A DNA stretch of 64,000 nucleotides from Desulfofundulus thermobenzoicus (GCF_009428905.1 NZ_WHYR01000003.1:48450-112449); one strand, 5' to 3'. Shown: positions 27,778 to 37,697, counted from the stretch's first letter. Made by a program: numbers and translations. The notes: a model not told the origin generated them from the letters alone.

Positions 27778-28141
27778 GTACCTGCCAGGGGGGTGTTAAA
27801 CCTAAGGCGGCAGCGAATAGAGATCTATAATCCATCACCATCATCATCGGAAGAGCCTCCCAATAAGGATTTTAAGTCAAGATTCGTTATGGCAAGAAGC
27901 TCTTCCTGCAAAAACTAATGAATGACAGTTTATGCCATAAATACCATGCCAATTCCTAATATTATTTCCTTTTTTAGTTTGGGTACATTTGTACGCCCAC
28001 ACGATCTAGCGAGGAACCCGATTGCCTTATATGGCACCGCACATAACCTCATTGCTTCCTCCAGCTTGTTCAGCCTCTTTCTAGCTTACAGGCCTCGGTT
28101 CATCATTACCACAAAGTTAACCAATTTACCGAAACTCTACG
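27778..28141. other. Gene-free 364-bp gap
   Basis: No coding frame I can support on either strand. It holds an 8-bp inverted repeat (GGAAGAGC near 27849, GCTCTTCC near 27897) and GGGTACATTTGTACGCCC near 27979, neither followed by a T-run. Confidence 0.5.
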
Positions 28142-31100
28142 CTAGAAAGTGCGAGCCAGGTTAATCAACCTCCAAATGGGCTTACAGGCCGACACTGGCA
28201 ACCGTTGACAGAGCAATTCTAGAATGTCCTTATACTCCCTGCGCAACAGCGGCCATGCGTGCATTATCATTGACGTTACTTCCACAAAAGAAGTGATGAC
28301 CTGCTCATCTGTTTCCTGTCCGAGACACACGTTTAAAGCACACTCCAAAAGGCTGAGTCCAACCTCACGAGTTGACACAGCGTCAGCAATCTTCGGTGCT
28401 TTCGGTGCTTGCCTCTTGGACTTGCTGCACCATGCGGCTACTTCTCGGATCTGTTGAATTAGGTGGGTTCTCAACTCCTCGTTCCGAATTGAGACCATCT
28501 GAAATGTAGCTGCTCGCAAGGCAATAAGACCGCACTTTGCATCACGTTTATAAAGGTCAGTGTAATCGGTACCCTTAAAAAGTTCCACCAGACGGGGGAC
28601 CACATCCTCATAAAGCGCACCCCACTTAAGTATATTGAGGACTATCGCCCACGCAACAGTGCTCGTTGGTTCAGCACCAAGGGTTTTCAAAGCGAGGTTT
28701 AGGGTGGAGCGAATTGATTTACTCGACAACAACTCAGCCTTCTCCTGACCAAGCAGGAATCTCAGTGTCTGCCCCCTGTCGCCACCTAGGAAAGAACCTA
28801 GAGCATCCCGACACCGAGTTGAATCTCGCAACATGAAAGGTGACGGCAATTGTACCTCTTCGGTGAGAACACAAGCCATAGCAACTAAGCGCTCTCGAAT
28901 TTGAGAACTCATTAGGCGGTCAGCCAAATCTCCAAGGGCGTAAGCAAAACCGGAAAGGAGGAACGATGTGCGGTTCACTTGACGCGGGTGACTGACGTCA
29001 AACCAGTAACTCGGCTCACGACGGAATAATTCGAGAGATGAAGTGCCGGACAAGTTCCTGAATACTTCGGTAACCCATGAGGTAGGTGCTCCTGCACCGA
29101 CAACCACGATATATAGGAAATGTGCATGTGCCCAAACCATAGCTAACCGGATATGGTTGGACAGACCACCAGCCGACCACGCACTGGTTTCGGCTTCGAC
29201 CCAGTCCAAAACAGCCTGGAAGGCGTTGAACTCAGCTGCGCCAGTGTCTCCCAACATACGAACCATAATGCGGCGTGCCAGCCGTAAATACCGCTTCTCA
29301 CTACAAACTGATAGAATCCTCAGCAAATGTATCCTCGACAAAGGCGAGCCGGTCGACTTCAGGAGTGTTTTCACAAGTTGATGGCGTTCCGAGGGGTCGA
29401 GACGCTGGACCTTCTCTACGAGAGTCAAGGGCAAAGGCACCGGCAAAGCGCAGAACCTTTCAAGCGCATTGATCAGTTCACTCTCTTTAAGCAACTCCTC
29501 GGCAGCCTGGTACAACGACTTTTGAAACTCTTCACCGTTCCCGGTATTCGGAGGAAGTCTGAAATACCAGCAGAACCGGTCTGCAGGGGGCAGATTTAAG
29601 TCACTTCTGGCTAACCCCCGACGCTTAAACAAAGTCTCCTGCAGGCGTTGATAGTAAACACTAATAGAAGTCTTCCGCCACCTCTCTGCTTCCTCGAGCC
29701 GCCGTTGAGGGGCTCGCAATGTGGCGATTTCTGCCACCACTTTGTTAAATTCCTCAAATGAACAGTCAAACCATTGGCGGTTTCGTCGAAGTACTGCCTC
29801 TCTTTCTGCCGGGTTTTCACTTAGCAGCTCGAATATCTCATCCCTGACCGGAACCGGTTGACGGTTCCGAGGATGAATAACAATACAGGAGAATGGACTA
29901 TCGGTATCCGGCTCAAATACCACCTCTGCCTCGGATGGGTCTAGTGTTTTGGCAGTGCCAGGGCGGCCATTGATCGCTTCACTTACGGCTCGAACGAATT
30001 CGTTAATTTCGAATTTCACCCGGCCGATTTCCACTACCGGGAAAACTCTAATTCCTATGCTGGCAATAAACTCCTGGTCACGATTCAACTCCTCCCTCAG
30101 AAGCTCCGGAAGGTCCTCGTAAAAGCGTTGAACGACATATTTCCGGGCGAATTCCATATCGTCGTCCAGCGGCTCGTCTAAACGGTTAAGCATTTTCTTG
30201 AGCACTTCCGCAACTGCCGCTATAAGACGCGGCTCGGCTGTAAAGCGGCTTCGGAGTACACGAGTTTCCAACCACGCGAAATACTGGCGGCGGGCACTAT
30301 ATCGCTCACTCCTATCTCTAGCCCCCAAAGATAAACCTGCCAACAACAAGTCAGCTATTCCCAAGGCTGCTATGTATATATCTTCGTTCGGGAGGGTTAG
30401 TCCAATTAGTGAGGCACGAGCCAAATAATCTAGATAGAGGGATTCCATAATCCAGTCTGCCCGCGCTTGGTATGCTTCGAGGTCAGCATCGGCCGTTTCC
30501 CATAGTGATATTATCGCATCTGTGACTTCCCGGCCAAGGTTCAAGACAAACGGGATTTCTCCGGGGTTGGCCGGGCCTCCGACTGGGCGTTGTAGCGCAG
30601 CCCCATTCGCCAGACAATTAGCTACGTAGCGCCGAAGAATGGCGAGTTGCCGAGTCTCCACTACCTTTCCATCCTGGACCTGAGCTTGCATCAAATGATG
30701 CAAAATTTCAGAGGCACGCAAGGGTATAAAGCGCACATTAGCCGCACGCAGCCTTGTGAGCAAACCAAAGTATTCCTTCTTATCAAGCCTGCCTGCACCG
30801 AGCAGGGCATCTAACACTTCTATAATTCCGATAATTGGTACTCCGCCGTCGCGGTGCCGGTAGCTGGTCAAGGCCCGGTCATCCGCCCAAATGACATCCC
30901 CTGGTTGGGGCTCAAACCGAAGTAATGAATAGAGACTGTCTAGCTCTAACGTCATTTGAATCTCCTTATCTCTGGGTTCTTCAGGTCCAACAGTCGGAAT
31001 GACTTCGTACACCCCGTTTCTAAGTCCACGATTTATTCTCCCGATAATGCCTCCCAACCAATTCGATACCTCCTGCACCGTCTCATATTCTTGTAAGGCA

Positions 31101-34100
31101 GCCTCAATGCGCCTCGCTTCTTCTTCTTTAATGACAACGTCAAAGCGGTCGCAAACTAGTTCAATCAATCCAGCTTCTGCTAAGGTCTCGGGAATTGCGA
31201 TATCTAGGACCAACGTTTTATGTTGAGCGGGCACGACCTTGACATCCGCACCAAGCCCCTCCGTTCCAAGGGCGTCTAACGCCCTGAAATACTCATCTTC
31301 AGAAAGCGGCCCGAACTGCCTGAGCGACTCCACCACTGCTCTACAATTAATCAATGTCATCCCTGCATCTTCGGGTAGCGCCGTTGGATGCCCAGAAAGG
31401 TCTCGTTTTCTAAGCGGAAGGAAGTCCACTAAATAGCCATCATTTTTTCGAGCATATTCCCACAAGGCTACCCATTCAGAGCCTAACTCTTGAACCAAAA
31501 TCGAGTCGGCTTCAGATATCTTAGGAGGGTCAATGGTTCTTATCTTAGATTCACGAATGAGGTCAAGGATACGGCGGTAGGCCGCAGCGCGAGAGGGCTG
31601 ATGCGGCGTGACTTTATCTCTCATGGCAACAAGTGATGGAACGAGCGAGGCAGGAATTTTAATCGGTCTAAATACATCTTCAACTTTCTCTAGGACTTCA
31701 AGGTGAACCGCAAGAAGGACGGCGGTAACATCCATATGCAGACGCCATTGAGGCATTGGGTTGTCGGTTTCCAAGCCGATGGTTCTACCCCCATGGTGAC
31801 AGAACAACGGCTGACATTCATAAGCGCAAAGACGCTGTTCATTCTCGCGTAACATTATATGATATATTCTGACCAGGGGTATGTTAAGTGCTTCTGCCGC
31901 TAGATGAACTGGAATCTTTCCGTTTCGGTACAAATCATTCACTCTGCTCAGGTTCTCCCGTTGCTGGTCAATAAAGGCCACCAAGTCCTCGATCGACTTC
32001 TTCTGGACACCTCCCTTAGCCTGTTCCCCAAGGGCAACCATTCTTTTGACAAGATGACCCATCTCTGCATCCAAACCCAGTTGATACCCCAAAGCAACAG
32101 TTTCCCCAACCAGCTCATCCGGAAGACAGGGAGAGTTGGCTGCCTTTCTCCAAAATGACACGGCCAAATTTTGATCGTCCCACTGAACGAGACGCGCTAA
32201 GCGCAAGCAGTGTTCCGGAGCGGAATCGGAGCGCGACTCGATCTGCCGAGCTACTAATGCGACACCCTTCAAATCACCTAAAGTAAAGTAAACCTGAGCC
32301 AGGGCGAGGAGGTTAGGAATAGCGGGATCGCTCCACGCTAACTCCTCTGCTTCGCTTACTGCACGAGGTAAAATACCGAGCAGCCGCTGACATTCCACCC
32401 TAATCCGTCTCAAATTGGTCGGTAATTTTGAATCTGTGAAATAATGCTTGAACCCATCAAGTAGGGTGAGACATTCCGCGTAGCGGCCGGCTTTGAACAT
32501 GGCTTGGGCTGCCAGTTCAACGGTGTCTGCAGTGCTAACATGGTTAACCAACTTGGCTGAGCGATCCGCCACGTAGGTCCAATCTCCCAGGTGGGCCTTT
32601 ATCTCGCAACAATCCAGCAGAAAAACACCGTCCCCGGTAACAGAAAAACAACGCTCAAGGTAATCAATAAGTGACTGCCAGTCACCTTTTTCCGATGCCC
32701 GCGCTCGAAGAGCAGTAATATTGGCAATGCGTGCGTAGTGGGGACCCTTCAGTAAATCCACCATTTTTAATGCTTCATCTAGATTACCGTCAACAACCAA
32801 AGAACGGCACTTCCAAATGACCCAAAGGTCTTCCGCATCATTCTGCTCGAAGATACTTCTGGTGGTACCAAGCAACTCCAAGGCCTTCGACCCCATACCA
32901 TTTGAAAGGTAAAAGCTCACAACGATGATAATGTGAAGGAGACTGGCCCGTCCTTCCCTAATGAGGTCCTCAAACGCTGTCAAACTAGCTGTCAAATCAA
33001 CTGCCATATTGCGGTTAATGGCCCAAGCGACAACGTAGGCATTAGATGGGTCATCTTCTAGCACGGACCGGCAGTAATCCTGCGTCTCCTTCTGAAGCCG
33101 GGGATGGTTTGCCAGTGAGGCTAACCTCCAGGCCTGGAGGCGGCGCCGCTCTTCCACATCCAATTCCGCAGCTCCCAAAAGTGAGGCAAAAAGCTGGGAG
33201 GCACTCTCGAGATATTGTAGGCTCTCGTTGTCGCGACGAATAAGCTGCCAAGCTACAGGTTCAGGCCACAATAGGATACCACGCGGCATCGCCGAAGCAG
33301 ACATCGCGCTGTAATAGTAAACCATGGCCGCCGCCATCTGAATAGAGCGCCAGTATGGCTCCCTGTTAAGAGCCTCTTGGGCGTCCAACCTGGCCTGGGC
33401 GAGGTTTCCAAGACAGAGGTTCAAAAGGGATCGCATTCGGTAGGTTTCTGCATTTGGGACAAACCGACTCATGATGTGCTCTATAACCTGGGAGCACTTA
33501 TCATACTCGTTCATCTCCAGGAGAAGAGCCGCCATTAAATTCAAAGTGTCCACATCTTCTTGCCCTTTTAAGGTTTGGACCGCCGCCGCAGTGCCTTTCT
33601 CTCTATAGGTTATTAAAGCTTTTAGCCTCAATCCTTCAATAGAAGCACACAGGGCATCTGCTTCCAGCGCTAGTTGTTTCACATGGGAGAGGTCAGCCCT
33701 TTGCTCCAGTTCTATGCTGGCTTCGAAACGTAACAACCGCGCCCACAAATCCGCAGGAAGTGCCACCCAAACATGGGTGTCTTCTTTGACATCTCTTACC
33801 CATTGCAGGGCCTCAGTACGCCTACCTTGTCGCCACAATGCTCTCATCCGTTCGAGTTGAGATTGAATTTCACTGGCCAAACGGTCCGATAATTGCGTTA
33901 GCTGGTTCGAGAGAATCTCAGAAATGACTACGGATGCCCGACTCTGAGTAACTAACGGCACAGCAGTAGGACCACAGATATAAGACACCCAATATTCCGC
34001 AGGAGGAAAATACCTGCATACGATGTCTGGATGAAGCGCCAACTTCGTAGTTAGGACTCGGCTATGCCAAACTTCGTACTCGATACCAAATTCTTTGAAA

Positions 34101-34471
34101 CGCTCTCTTTGGCACAAGATTTCATCTACTTGCTCCACCCTGTCTAACGGACAAGATACAAATAGAATAAACCTCTTCACGTCCTCAGTTTTCCAGTGAT
34201 CCCAATAGCTAAAGAACTCATCCGAAACTTCCACAATGTCCTTCGCAGAAAACCGTTCGTATTTCTTGCATTGACCCACCTCGATACTCCCATCACGGCG
34301 GATGGCAAGCAGATCTATACCTTTTTGCTTCTGTCCTCGAGTCCCATATGGACTACATGCTTTGATTTCCGGCTCTTTTTGAAAAAGGTCACAGCACATA
34401 TCTTGAAAGAGGTACTCATCCAGTCGATGGTACGGAGGCTGCTCACCTTGCCTAATCCCAGGTGGCAACAT
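28142..34471 (-). CDS. Giant Mrr-like nuclease / TPR / PIN-like protein, candidate defence effector
   Basis: 2109 aa, uninterrupted, with GGGGAGG 10 nt before the ATG. Residues 20-130 look like an Mrr-type PD-(D/E)xK nuclease: GQKQKGIDLLAI (Asp53), then EVGQCKKY (Gln67-x-Lys69). Residues about 200-900 are helical TPR-like repeats (for example NLMAALLLEMNEYDKCSQVIEHIM). A short HTH-like segment near 850 (KIPVHLAAEALNIPLVRIY) precedes a PIN-like domain about 1085-1260 (TLVLDIAIPETLAEAGLIELV ... DVIWADDRAL). The remaining 800 residues are helical and unassigned. Fusions of TPR and PIN domains in giant proteins have been proposed as conflict (defence) systems; the family name PIN-TPR-GreABC comes to mind but I cannot confirm membership. 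It stands alone behind an integrase, with lower GC than region 1. Confidence 0.7.
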   Translation of the reverse strand: MLPPGIRQGEQPPYHRLDEYLFQDMCCDLFQKEPEIKACSPYGTRGQKQKGIDLLAIRRDGSIEVGQCKKYERFSAKDIVEVSDEFFSYWDHWKTEDVKRFILFVSCPLDRVEQVDEILCQRERFKEFGIEYEVWHSRVLTTKLALHPDIVCRYFPPAEYWVSYICGPTAVPLVTQSRASVVISEILSNQLTQLSDRLASEIQSQLERMRALWRQGRRTEALQWVRDVKEDTHVWVALPADLWARLLRFEASIELEQRADLSHVKQLALEADALCASIEGLRLKALITYREKGTAAAVQTLKGQEDVDTLNLMAALLLEMNEYDKCSQVIEHIMSRFVPNAETYRMRSLLNLCLGNLAQARLDAQEALNREPYWRSIQMAAAMVYYYSAMSASAMPRGILLWPEPVAWQLIRRDNESLQYLESASQLFASLLGAAELDVEERRRLQAWRLASLANHPRLQKETQDYCRSVLEDDPSNAYVVAWAINRNMAVDLTASLTAFEDLIREGRASLLHIIIVVSFYLSNGMGSKALELLGTTRSIFEQNDAEDLWVIWKCRSLVVDGNLDEALKMVDLLKGPHYARIANITALRARASEKGDWQSLIDYLERCFSVTGDGVFLLDCCEIKAHLGDWTYVADRSAKLVNHVSTADTVELAAQAMFKAGRYAECLTLLDGFKHYFTDSKLPTNLRRIRVECQRLLGILPRAVSEAEELAWSDPAIPNLLALAQVYFTLGDLKGVALVARQIESRSDSAPEHCLRLARLVQWDDQNLAVSFWRKAANSPCLPDELVGETVALGYQLGLDAEMGHLVKRMVALGEQAKGGVQKKSIEDLVAFIDQQRENLSRVNDLYRNGKIPVHLAAEALNIPLVRIYHIMLRENEQRLCAYECQPLFCHHGGRTIGLETDNPMPQWRLHMDVTAVLLAVHLEVLEKVEDVFRPIKIPASLVPSLVAMRDKVTPHQPSRAAAYRRILDLIRESKIRTIDPPKISEADSILVQELGSEWVALWEYARKNDGYLVDFLPLRKRDLSGHPTALPEDAGMTLINCRAVVESLRQFGPLSEDEYFRALDALGTEGLGADVKVVPAQHKTLVLDIAIPETLAEAGLIELVCDRFDVVIKEEEARRIEAALQEYETVQEVSNWLGGIIGRINRGLRNGVYEVIPTVGPEEPRDKEIQMTLELDSLYSLLRFEPQPGDVIWADDRALTSYRHRDGGVPIIGIIEVLDALLGAGRLDKKEYFGLLTRLRAANVRFIPLRASEILHHLMQAQVQDGKVVETRQLAILRRYVANCLANGAALQRPVGGPANPGEIPFVLNLGREVTDAIISLWETADADLEAYQARADWIMESLYLDYLARASLIGLTLPNEDIYIAALGIADLLLAGLSLGARDRSERYSARRQYFAWLETRVLRSRFTAEPRLIAAVAEVLKKMLNRLDEPLDDDMEFARKYVVQRFYEDLPELLREELNRDQEFIASIGIRVFPVVEIGRVKFEINEFVRAVSEAINGRPGTAKTLDPSEAEVVFEPDTDSPFSCIVIHPRNRQPVPVRDEIFELLSENPAEREAVLRRNRQWFDCSFEEFNKVVAEIATLRAPQRRLEEAERWRKTSISVYYQRLQETLFKRRGLARSDLNLPPADRFCWYFRLPPNTGNGEEFQKSLYQAAEELLKESELINALERFCALPVPLPLTLVEKVQRLDPSERHQLVKTLLKSTGSPLSRIHLLRILSVCSEKRYLRLARRIMVRMLGDTGAAEFNAFQAVLDWVEAETSAWSAGGLSNHIRLAMVWAHAHFLYIVVVGAGAPTSWVTEVFRNLSGTSSLELFRREPSYWFDVSHPRQVNRTSFLLSGFAYALGDLADRLMSSQIRERLVAMACVLTEEVQLPSPFMLRDSTRCRDALGSFLGGDRGQTLRFLLGQEKAELLSSKSIRSTLNLALKTLGAEPTSTVAWAIVLNILKWGALYEDVVPRLVELFKGTDYTDLYKRDAKCGLIALRAATFQMVSIRNEELRTHLIQQIREVAAWCSKSKRQAPKAPKIADAVSTREVGLSLLECALNVCLGQETDEQVITSFVEVTSMIMHAWPLLRREYKDILELLCQRLPVSACKPIWRLINLARTF

Positions 34472-34734
34472 ACGCTATCTAACCTCCCCATGACCACAGG
34501 GGTTCGATGACGCAAGTATACTGAATAGAAGGTAGCAATACTCTTTTCTTTTATGATCTCATCTACAGTTTTTGATTCCTCGTGCGAATTAATTTCTAAT
34601 GTTTGCCTATCATCAGTATTCATTTTTATCGTATCATAGTATTAGCATGGATTCGGGAAATGACAGTGCTGACAATTACGCATTTGCCTGAATGAAGAAA
34701 CAAAAGCAGATTTCAAAAAAAGTAGTACTACCCT

Positions 34735-35371
34735 TTATCGACTATTTGCTAATACCCGGGTGAAAAAGTCAGCCACCATCTCCCCAACCTTAGCCTCGTA
34801 TCCCCACCAGAAGTGATCAACCCCGGGAATCAGCTCAACAATCTTTGGTTCGGCCATACCAGCAGTTTCCTTTAAGACCGAGGAAGGGGGAATTATATTA
34901 TCTTCCGCCCCAGTAACAATCAACTTTGGTTTGGTGCATTCCTTGAGCACGTTGGCAGGGATAACCGGGGAAACGGCCGCGATGGCCCGAACTACATCAT
35001 TGATGTTACCAACTGCCAGGGCCACCATTCCCCCTAAGGAATAACCCATGATGCCGATCCGGGACGGGTCGATTTCTTCCTGGTTTACGAGCAATAAAAG
35101 GGCCGCCTGCGCTTCTTCCTGTTCCCCGATTCCGTTAGCAAAGCAACCCTGGCTGCCCCACACCGCGAAAGTTGAAACGCAGGCTGGCTATTCCATTACT
35201 GGTCAAAGCCTGGCTAACGGCGAGGATGACGTTGTTATTCATATTGCCACCGTAGAGGGGATGGGGGTGACATAGCACTACTCCGGGAAAGGGACCAGGA
35301 ACAGCCGGCAGGTCCAGGAAAGCTTCCAGGACCAGACCGGAACCGGGCAGATCAATTTGTATTTTTCTCAT
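34735..35371 (-). pseudogene. Alpha/beta hydrolase broken by a +1 frameshift
   Basis: Two frames make one dienelactone-hydrolase-like protein of about 210 aa. The first (ATG at 35371) covers MRKIQIDLPGSGLVLEAFLDLP ... LRFNFRGVG; the second continues SQGCFANGIGEQEEAQAALLLL and contains the nucleophile elbow GIMGYSLGG and the late GVDHFWWG histidine. Removing one G from the GTGGGGCAG run near 35159 restores a single frame. It could be a true recent frameshift, phase variation, or a sequencing error. Confidence 0.8.
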
Positions 35372-35568
35372 ACGGTCACTTTCCTGTACACGCAAAATAC
35401 CCGCAAAAAACAAAACGACCTTCCTTAGGCTTAATCAAAACGAAGGGAAACCCTCTGCACCGTTCTTAGAACGGCTGTTTTGCGCATCTTACAACACCCC
35501 CGCACCAAAGGTATTTACCTGATTTTTTCTACTTTCCGGAGCGGGTTCCTGCTTTGGAATGGAAATAA

Positions 35569-35748
35569 TTATCTTCCTGCTGCCGGCCTCGTTGTTTCAG
35601 GGCCGTGCTTCGCCCGGTAATACTCTACGATCAACCTGTCCATCTTCCGGCTGACTGCCAGGAGCTTTTCTTTGTCGCCGGGGTCGGTATTCAGCAGTTC
35701 CCTCCTGGCCTTCTCCAGCCGCAGAATCACCTTGCCGAGTTCCAACAA
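35569..35748 (-). CDS. Spo0E-like aspartyl-phosphate phosphatase
   Basis: 59 aa from a TTG at 35748 with AGGAGG 6 nt upstream. It carries the Spo0E signature Ser-x-x-x-Asp-x-Leu-Ile-x-x-Tyr as VSRKMDRLIVEYYRAK, preceded by an amphipathic helix (LELGKVILRLEKARREL). Spo0E proteins dephosphorylate Spo0A-P and delay sporulation. Size and two-helix layout are normal. Confidence 0.7.
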   Translation of the reverse strand: MLELGKVILRLEKARRELLNTDPGDKEKLLAVSRKMDRLIVEYYRAKHGPETTRPAAGR

Positions 35749-35812
35749 TAATTTCCTCCTTACGCCAATTTGCACCAAATTCAATGAAACCACTTTCAGG
35801 GAAATGCGTCAA

Positions 35813-35847
35813 GAAAAAAACCTGTCGAACGGTGTCGGATCGACAGG
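35813..35847 (-). terminator. Orphan leftward terminator
   Basis: Minus strand CCTGTCGA loop TCGACAGG followed by TTTTTTT. No leftward gene lies upstream of it before 36.99 kb, so it may end an unannotated small RNA starting between about 35850 and 36020. Confidence 0.65.
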
Positions 35848-36023
35848 GCTTTCCTGCACGAGAACTCGAAGATTCCAACAGGTTGTACCTTCCCCGGCGC
35901 CAGTGCAAGACCCTGAAAAGCCAGAATACCATCGTTTTCCGATTACCCTTAAAAACTTTGTCGAAAAAAAATTGTAGCCATTAAACAATCTTGATGCTAA
36001 ACTTTAAAAATAGGAGGGGGATT

Positions 36024-36788
36024 ATGGGAAAAGCATTTAATGTTTATATTGACGAGGCTGGCGACGAAGGTTTTAAAGTTATTGCTGATAAGTGGCTGAG
36101 CAGCCGTTGGTTTGTAATCGGAGCTCTTGTAGTACCGGCAGAATTTGATCGCGAAATGGCTTCTGTTATAAATAAAATTAAGGATAGGATCAAATATGGA
36201 AATAAATTAAAGCCATTACACTTCTGCAAATTAAGCCATAGAAAGAAGAAGGTTGCGATTCAAGAAATAAAGGAAAAGGGGCACTTTAGACTGATAATAA
36301 CTGGTGTTTATAAACCGGATTTGATTAAGAACGGGGTTTTAAAAAACGAGAAACAGTTTTTGTATAACTACATTACTCGGTATTTACTTGAAAGAGTAAC
36401 TTGGTTGGCAGATGACTATAAAAGAAAAGTTCGCCTTATATTTGAAAACCGAAGTAATACATCTTATGACCACTTAAATAATTATGTTCAACAGTTATTG
36501 AAAGATCCTATGTGTCAAATAAGAAAGGACATGATAATGTCTTTGCAGGTTCTAAATAAAAGTCAAAGTAAAAACCTTCAGATTGCTGACAGTTTGGTAA
36601 GTTCCGTATACGCTGCTCTGGAACCTGATGATTATGGAAACATCGAAACATCCTATATAATGGAGCTGAAAGATTTTCTATATATTAGAAATGGGAACTT
36701 ATTCAGCTATGGTTTAAAATTATTTCCATATTCAGGAGACAGTCGAATTCTCCAGGAAAGATATCCTTGGCTAAAAGAACTTGTATAA
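36024..36788 (+). CDS. DUF3800 protein
   Basis: 254 aa from the ATG at 36024, preceded by TAGGAGGGGG. RNase H-like fold family: VYIDEAGDEG at the start holds the first acidic pair, a middle VRLIFENRSN strand carries the Glu, and NLQIADSLVSSVYAALE the last Asp. DUF3800 genes are frequent in defence and mobile regions. The gene is AT-rich compared with region 1, suggesting transfer. A small RNA gene starts 60 nt after it. Confidence 0.85.
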   Translation: MGKAFNVYIDEAGDEGFKVIADKWLSSRWFVIGALVVPAEFDREMASVINKIKDRIKYGNKLKPLHFCKLSHRKKKVAIQEIKEKGHFRLIITGVYKPDLIKNGVLKNEKQFLYNYITRYLLERVTWLADDYKRKVRLIFENRSNTSYDHLNNYVQQLLKDPMCQIRKDMIMSLQVLNKSQSKNLQIADSLVSSVYAALEPDDYGNIETSYIMELKDFLYIRNGNLFSYGLKLFPYSGDSRILQERYPWLKELV

Positions 36789-36814
36789 TCGGGAAATTTC
36801 GACAATATTAGGCG

Positions 36815-36842
36815 TTTACAATGCAGCGCATTATGATATAAT
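36815..36842 (+). promoter_or_regulatory. Promoter of the DUF3800-linked small RNA
   Basis: TTTACA, 16 bp, TATAAT (36837-36842). The start would fall about 36849, exactly at the first base of the closing stem of the RNA. Confidence 0.75.
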
Positions 36843-36848
36843 ACTAGT

Positions 36849-36938
36849 AAACAGACTAGCGCGGGGTTAATAGAAGGTCGCCTCAGTGGCGGCAGCGTCT
36901 TTGGCGTGGGTTCCTTCTTCCTGGGGTCTGTTTTTTTA
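36849..36938 (+). ncRNA. Small structured RNA next to DUF3800
   Basis: About 90 nt. AAACAGAC (36849-36856) pairs with GTCTGTTT (36926-36933), which is followed by a T-run, so the closing stem also ends transcription. Inside, AGAAGG (36872-36877) pairs with CCTTCT (36913-36918) and CGCC-TCAGT-GGCG makes a hairpin about 36879-36891. No start codon with a ribosome-binding site is inside. Published DUF3800-associated RNA motifs exist; which of them this matches, if any, I cannot tell. Confidence 0.7.
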
Positions 36939-36993
36939 TTTTTATAATTGTCATAGGACCGGGACTAAGAACCGTTCAAAACACTAGTGTTAA

Positions 36994-37620
36994 CTATTTT
37001 CCCACCACCCTCCCTACCGCCATTTCCTTTATGCCGGCCAGCACCCGGACCACCTTCCCCGGGAAACCCTGCCTCTCCAGTTCCGCCAGGGCCTCCGCCC
37101 GGGTGAAGCTCCGGTCCCGGTAGGGCCGGTGCTCCGTCAACGCCGTGAATACTTCCACCGCCGCGACGATGACAGACAGCGGGTGTATTTGCCCATCTTT
37201 CAGGCCGTTCGGATACCCGTCTCCATCAGCACGTTCATGGTGTTCCCGGACTATCCGGCATACAGTGTCCGGCACGTCAGGCCAGTACTCCCGCAGGTAA
37301 TACTCTCCCGCTATGGGGTGGGCGTTAACCAGCTTACGGTCGTCGTTGTTCAAACGGGCTTTACTTACCAGTGCCGAAGGCCACGTGATTTTACCGCAGT
37401 CGTGGAAGAAAGCAGCCTGAGTCAATTGCTCCAATTCTTCCCCTGTATACCCCAGCGCCCGGCCTACCGCTTCAGCGTACACCGCCGTGGCGATGGCGTG
37501 GTAATATAGCGTCTCGTGCCAGGCCAGCATTTGGATGGCCAGCCTGTTTGGCCCCTGATACCTCAACATCTCGGACAGCCACCCGGGCAGGCCCGGGCGG
37601 CGAAGGATGAGCGCGCGCAC
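36994..37620 (-). CDS. HD-GYP domain protein (c-di-GMP phosphodiesterase-like)
   Basis: 208 aa from the GTG at 37620 (AAAGGTGG 9 nt upstream). HD motif FFHDCGKI, then HPIAGEYYL, and the HHERADGDGYPNGL (HHExxDGxGYP) signature of HD-GYP enzymes that hydrolyse c-di-GMP. There is no sensor or receiver domain. With a pilus locus nearby, a c-di-GMP link to surface behaviour is plausible inference. Confidence 0.85.
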   Translation of the reverse strand: MRALILRRPGLPGWLSEMLRYQGPNRLAIQMLAWHETLYYHAIATAVYAEAVGRALGYTGEELEQLTQAAFFHDCGKITWPSALVSKARLNNDDRKLVNAHPIAGEYYLREYWPDVPDTVCRIVREHHERADGDGYPNGLKDGQIHPLSVIVAAVEVFTALTEHRPYRDRSFTRAEALAELERQGFPGKVVRVLAGIKEMAVGRVVGK

Positions 37621-37666
37621 TTGCAAAACCACCTTTCTTAGCCAGTAATTTGTCACAAAAATAAAA

Positions 37667-37697
37667 AGCCGGGCACCCCGGAAAGGTACACCCGGCT
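37667..37697 (-). terminator. Terminator after the copper-amine-oxidase-like gene
   Basis: Minus strand AGCCGGGTG...GCCCGGCT hairpin followed by TTTTTATTTTT. Related hairpins recur at 40322-40349 and 41748-41776. Confidence 0.85.

Noticed and set aside
34315..34623. 102-aa minus-strand frame overlapping the start of the giant protein
   Set aside because: No ribosome-binding site; the overlapping frame at 34471 has GGGGAGG and a long conserved product.
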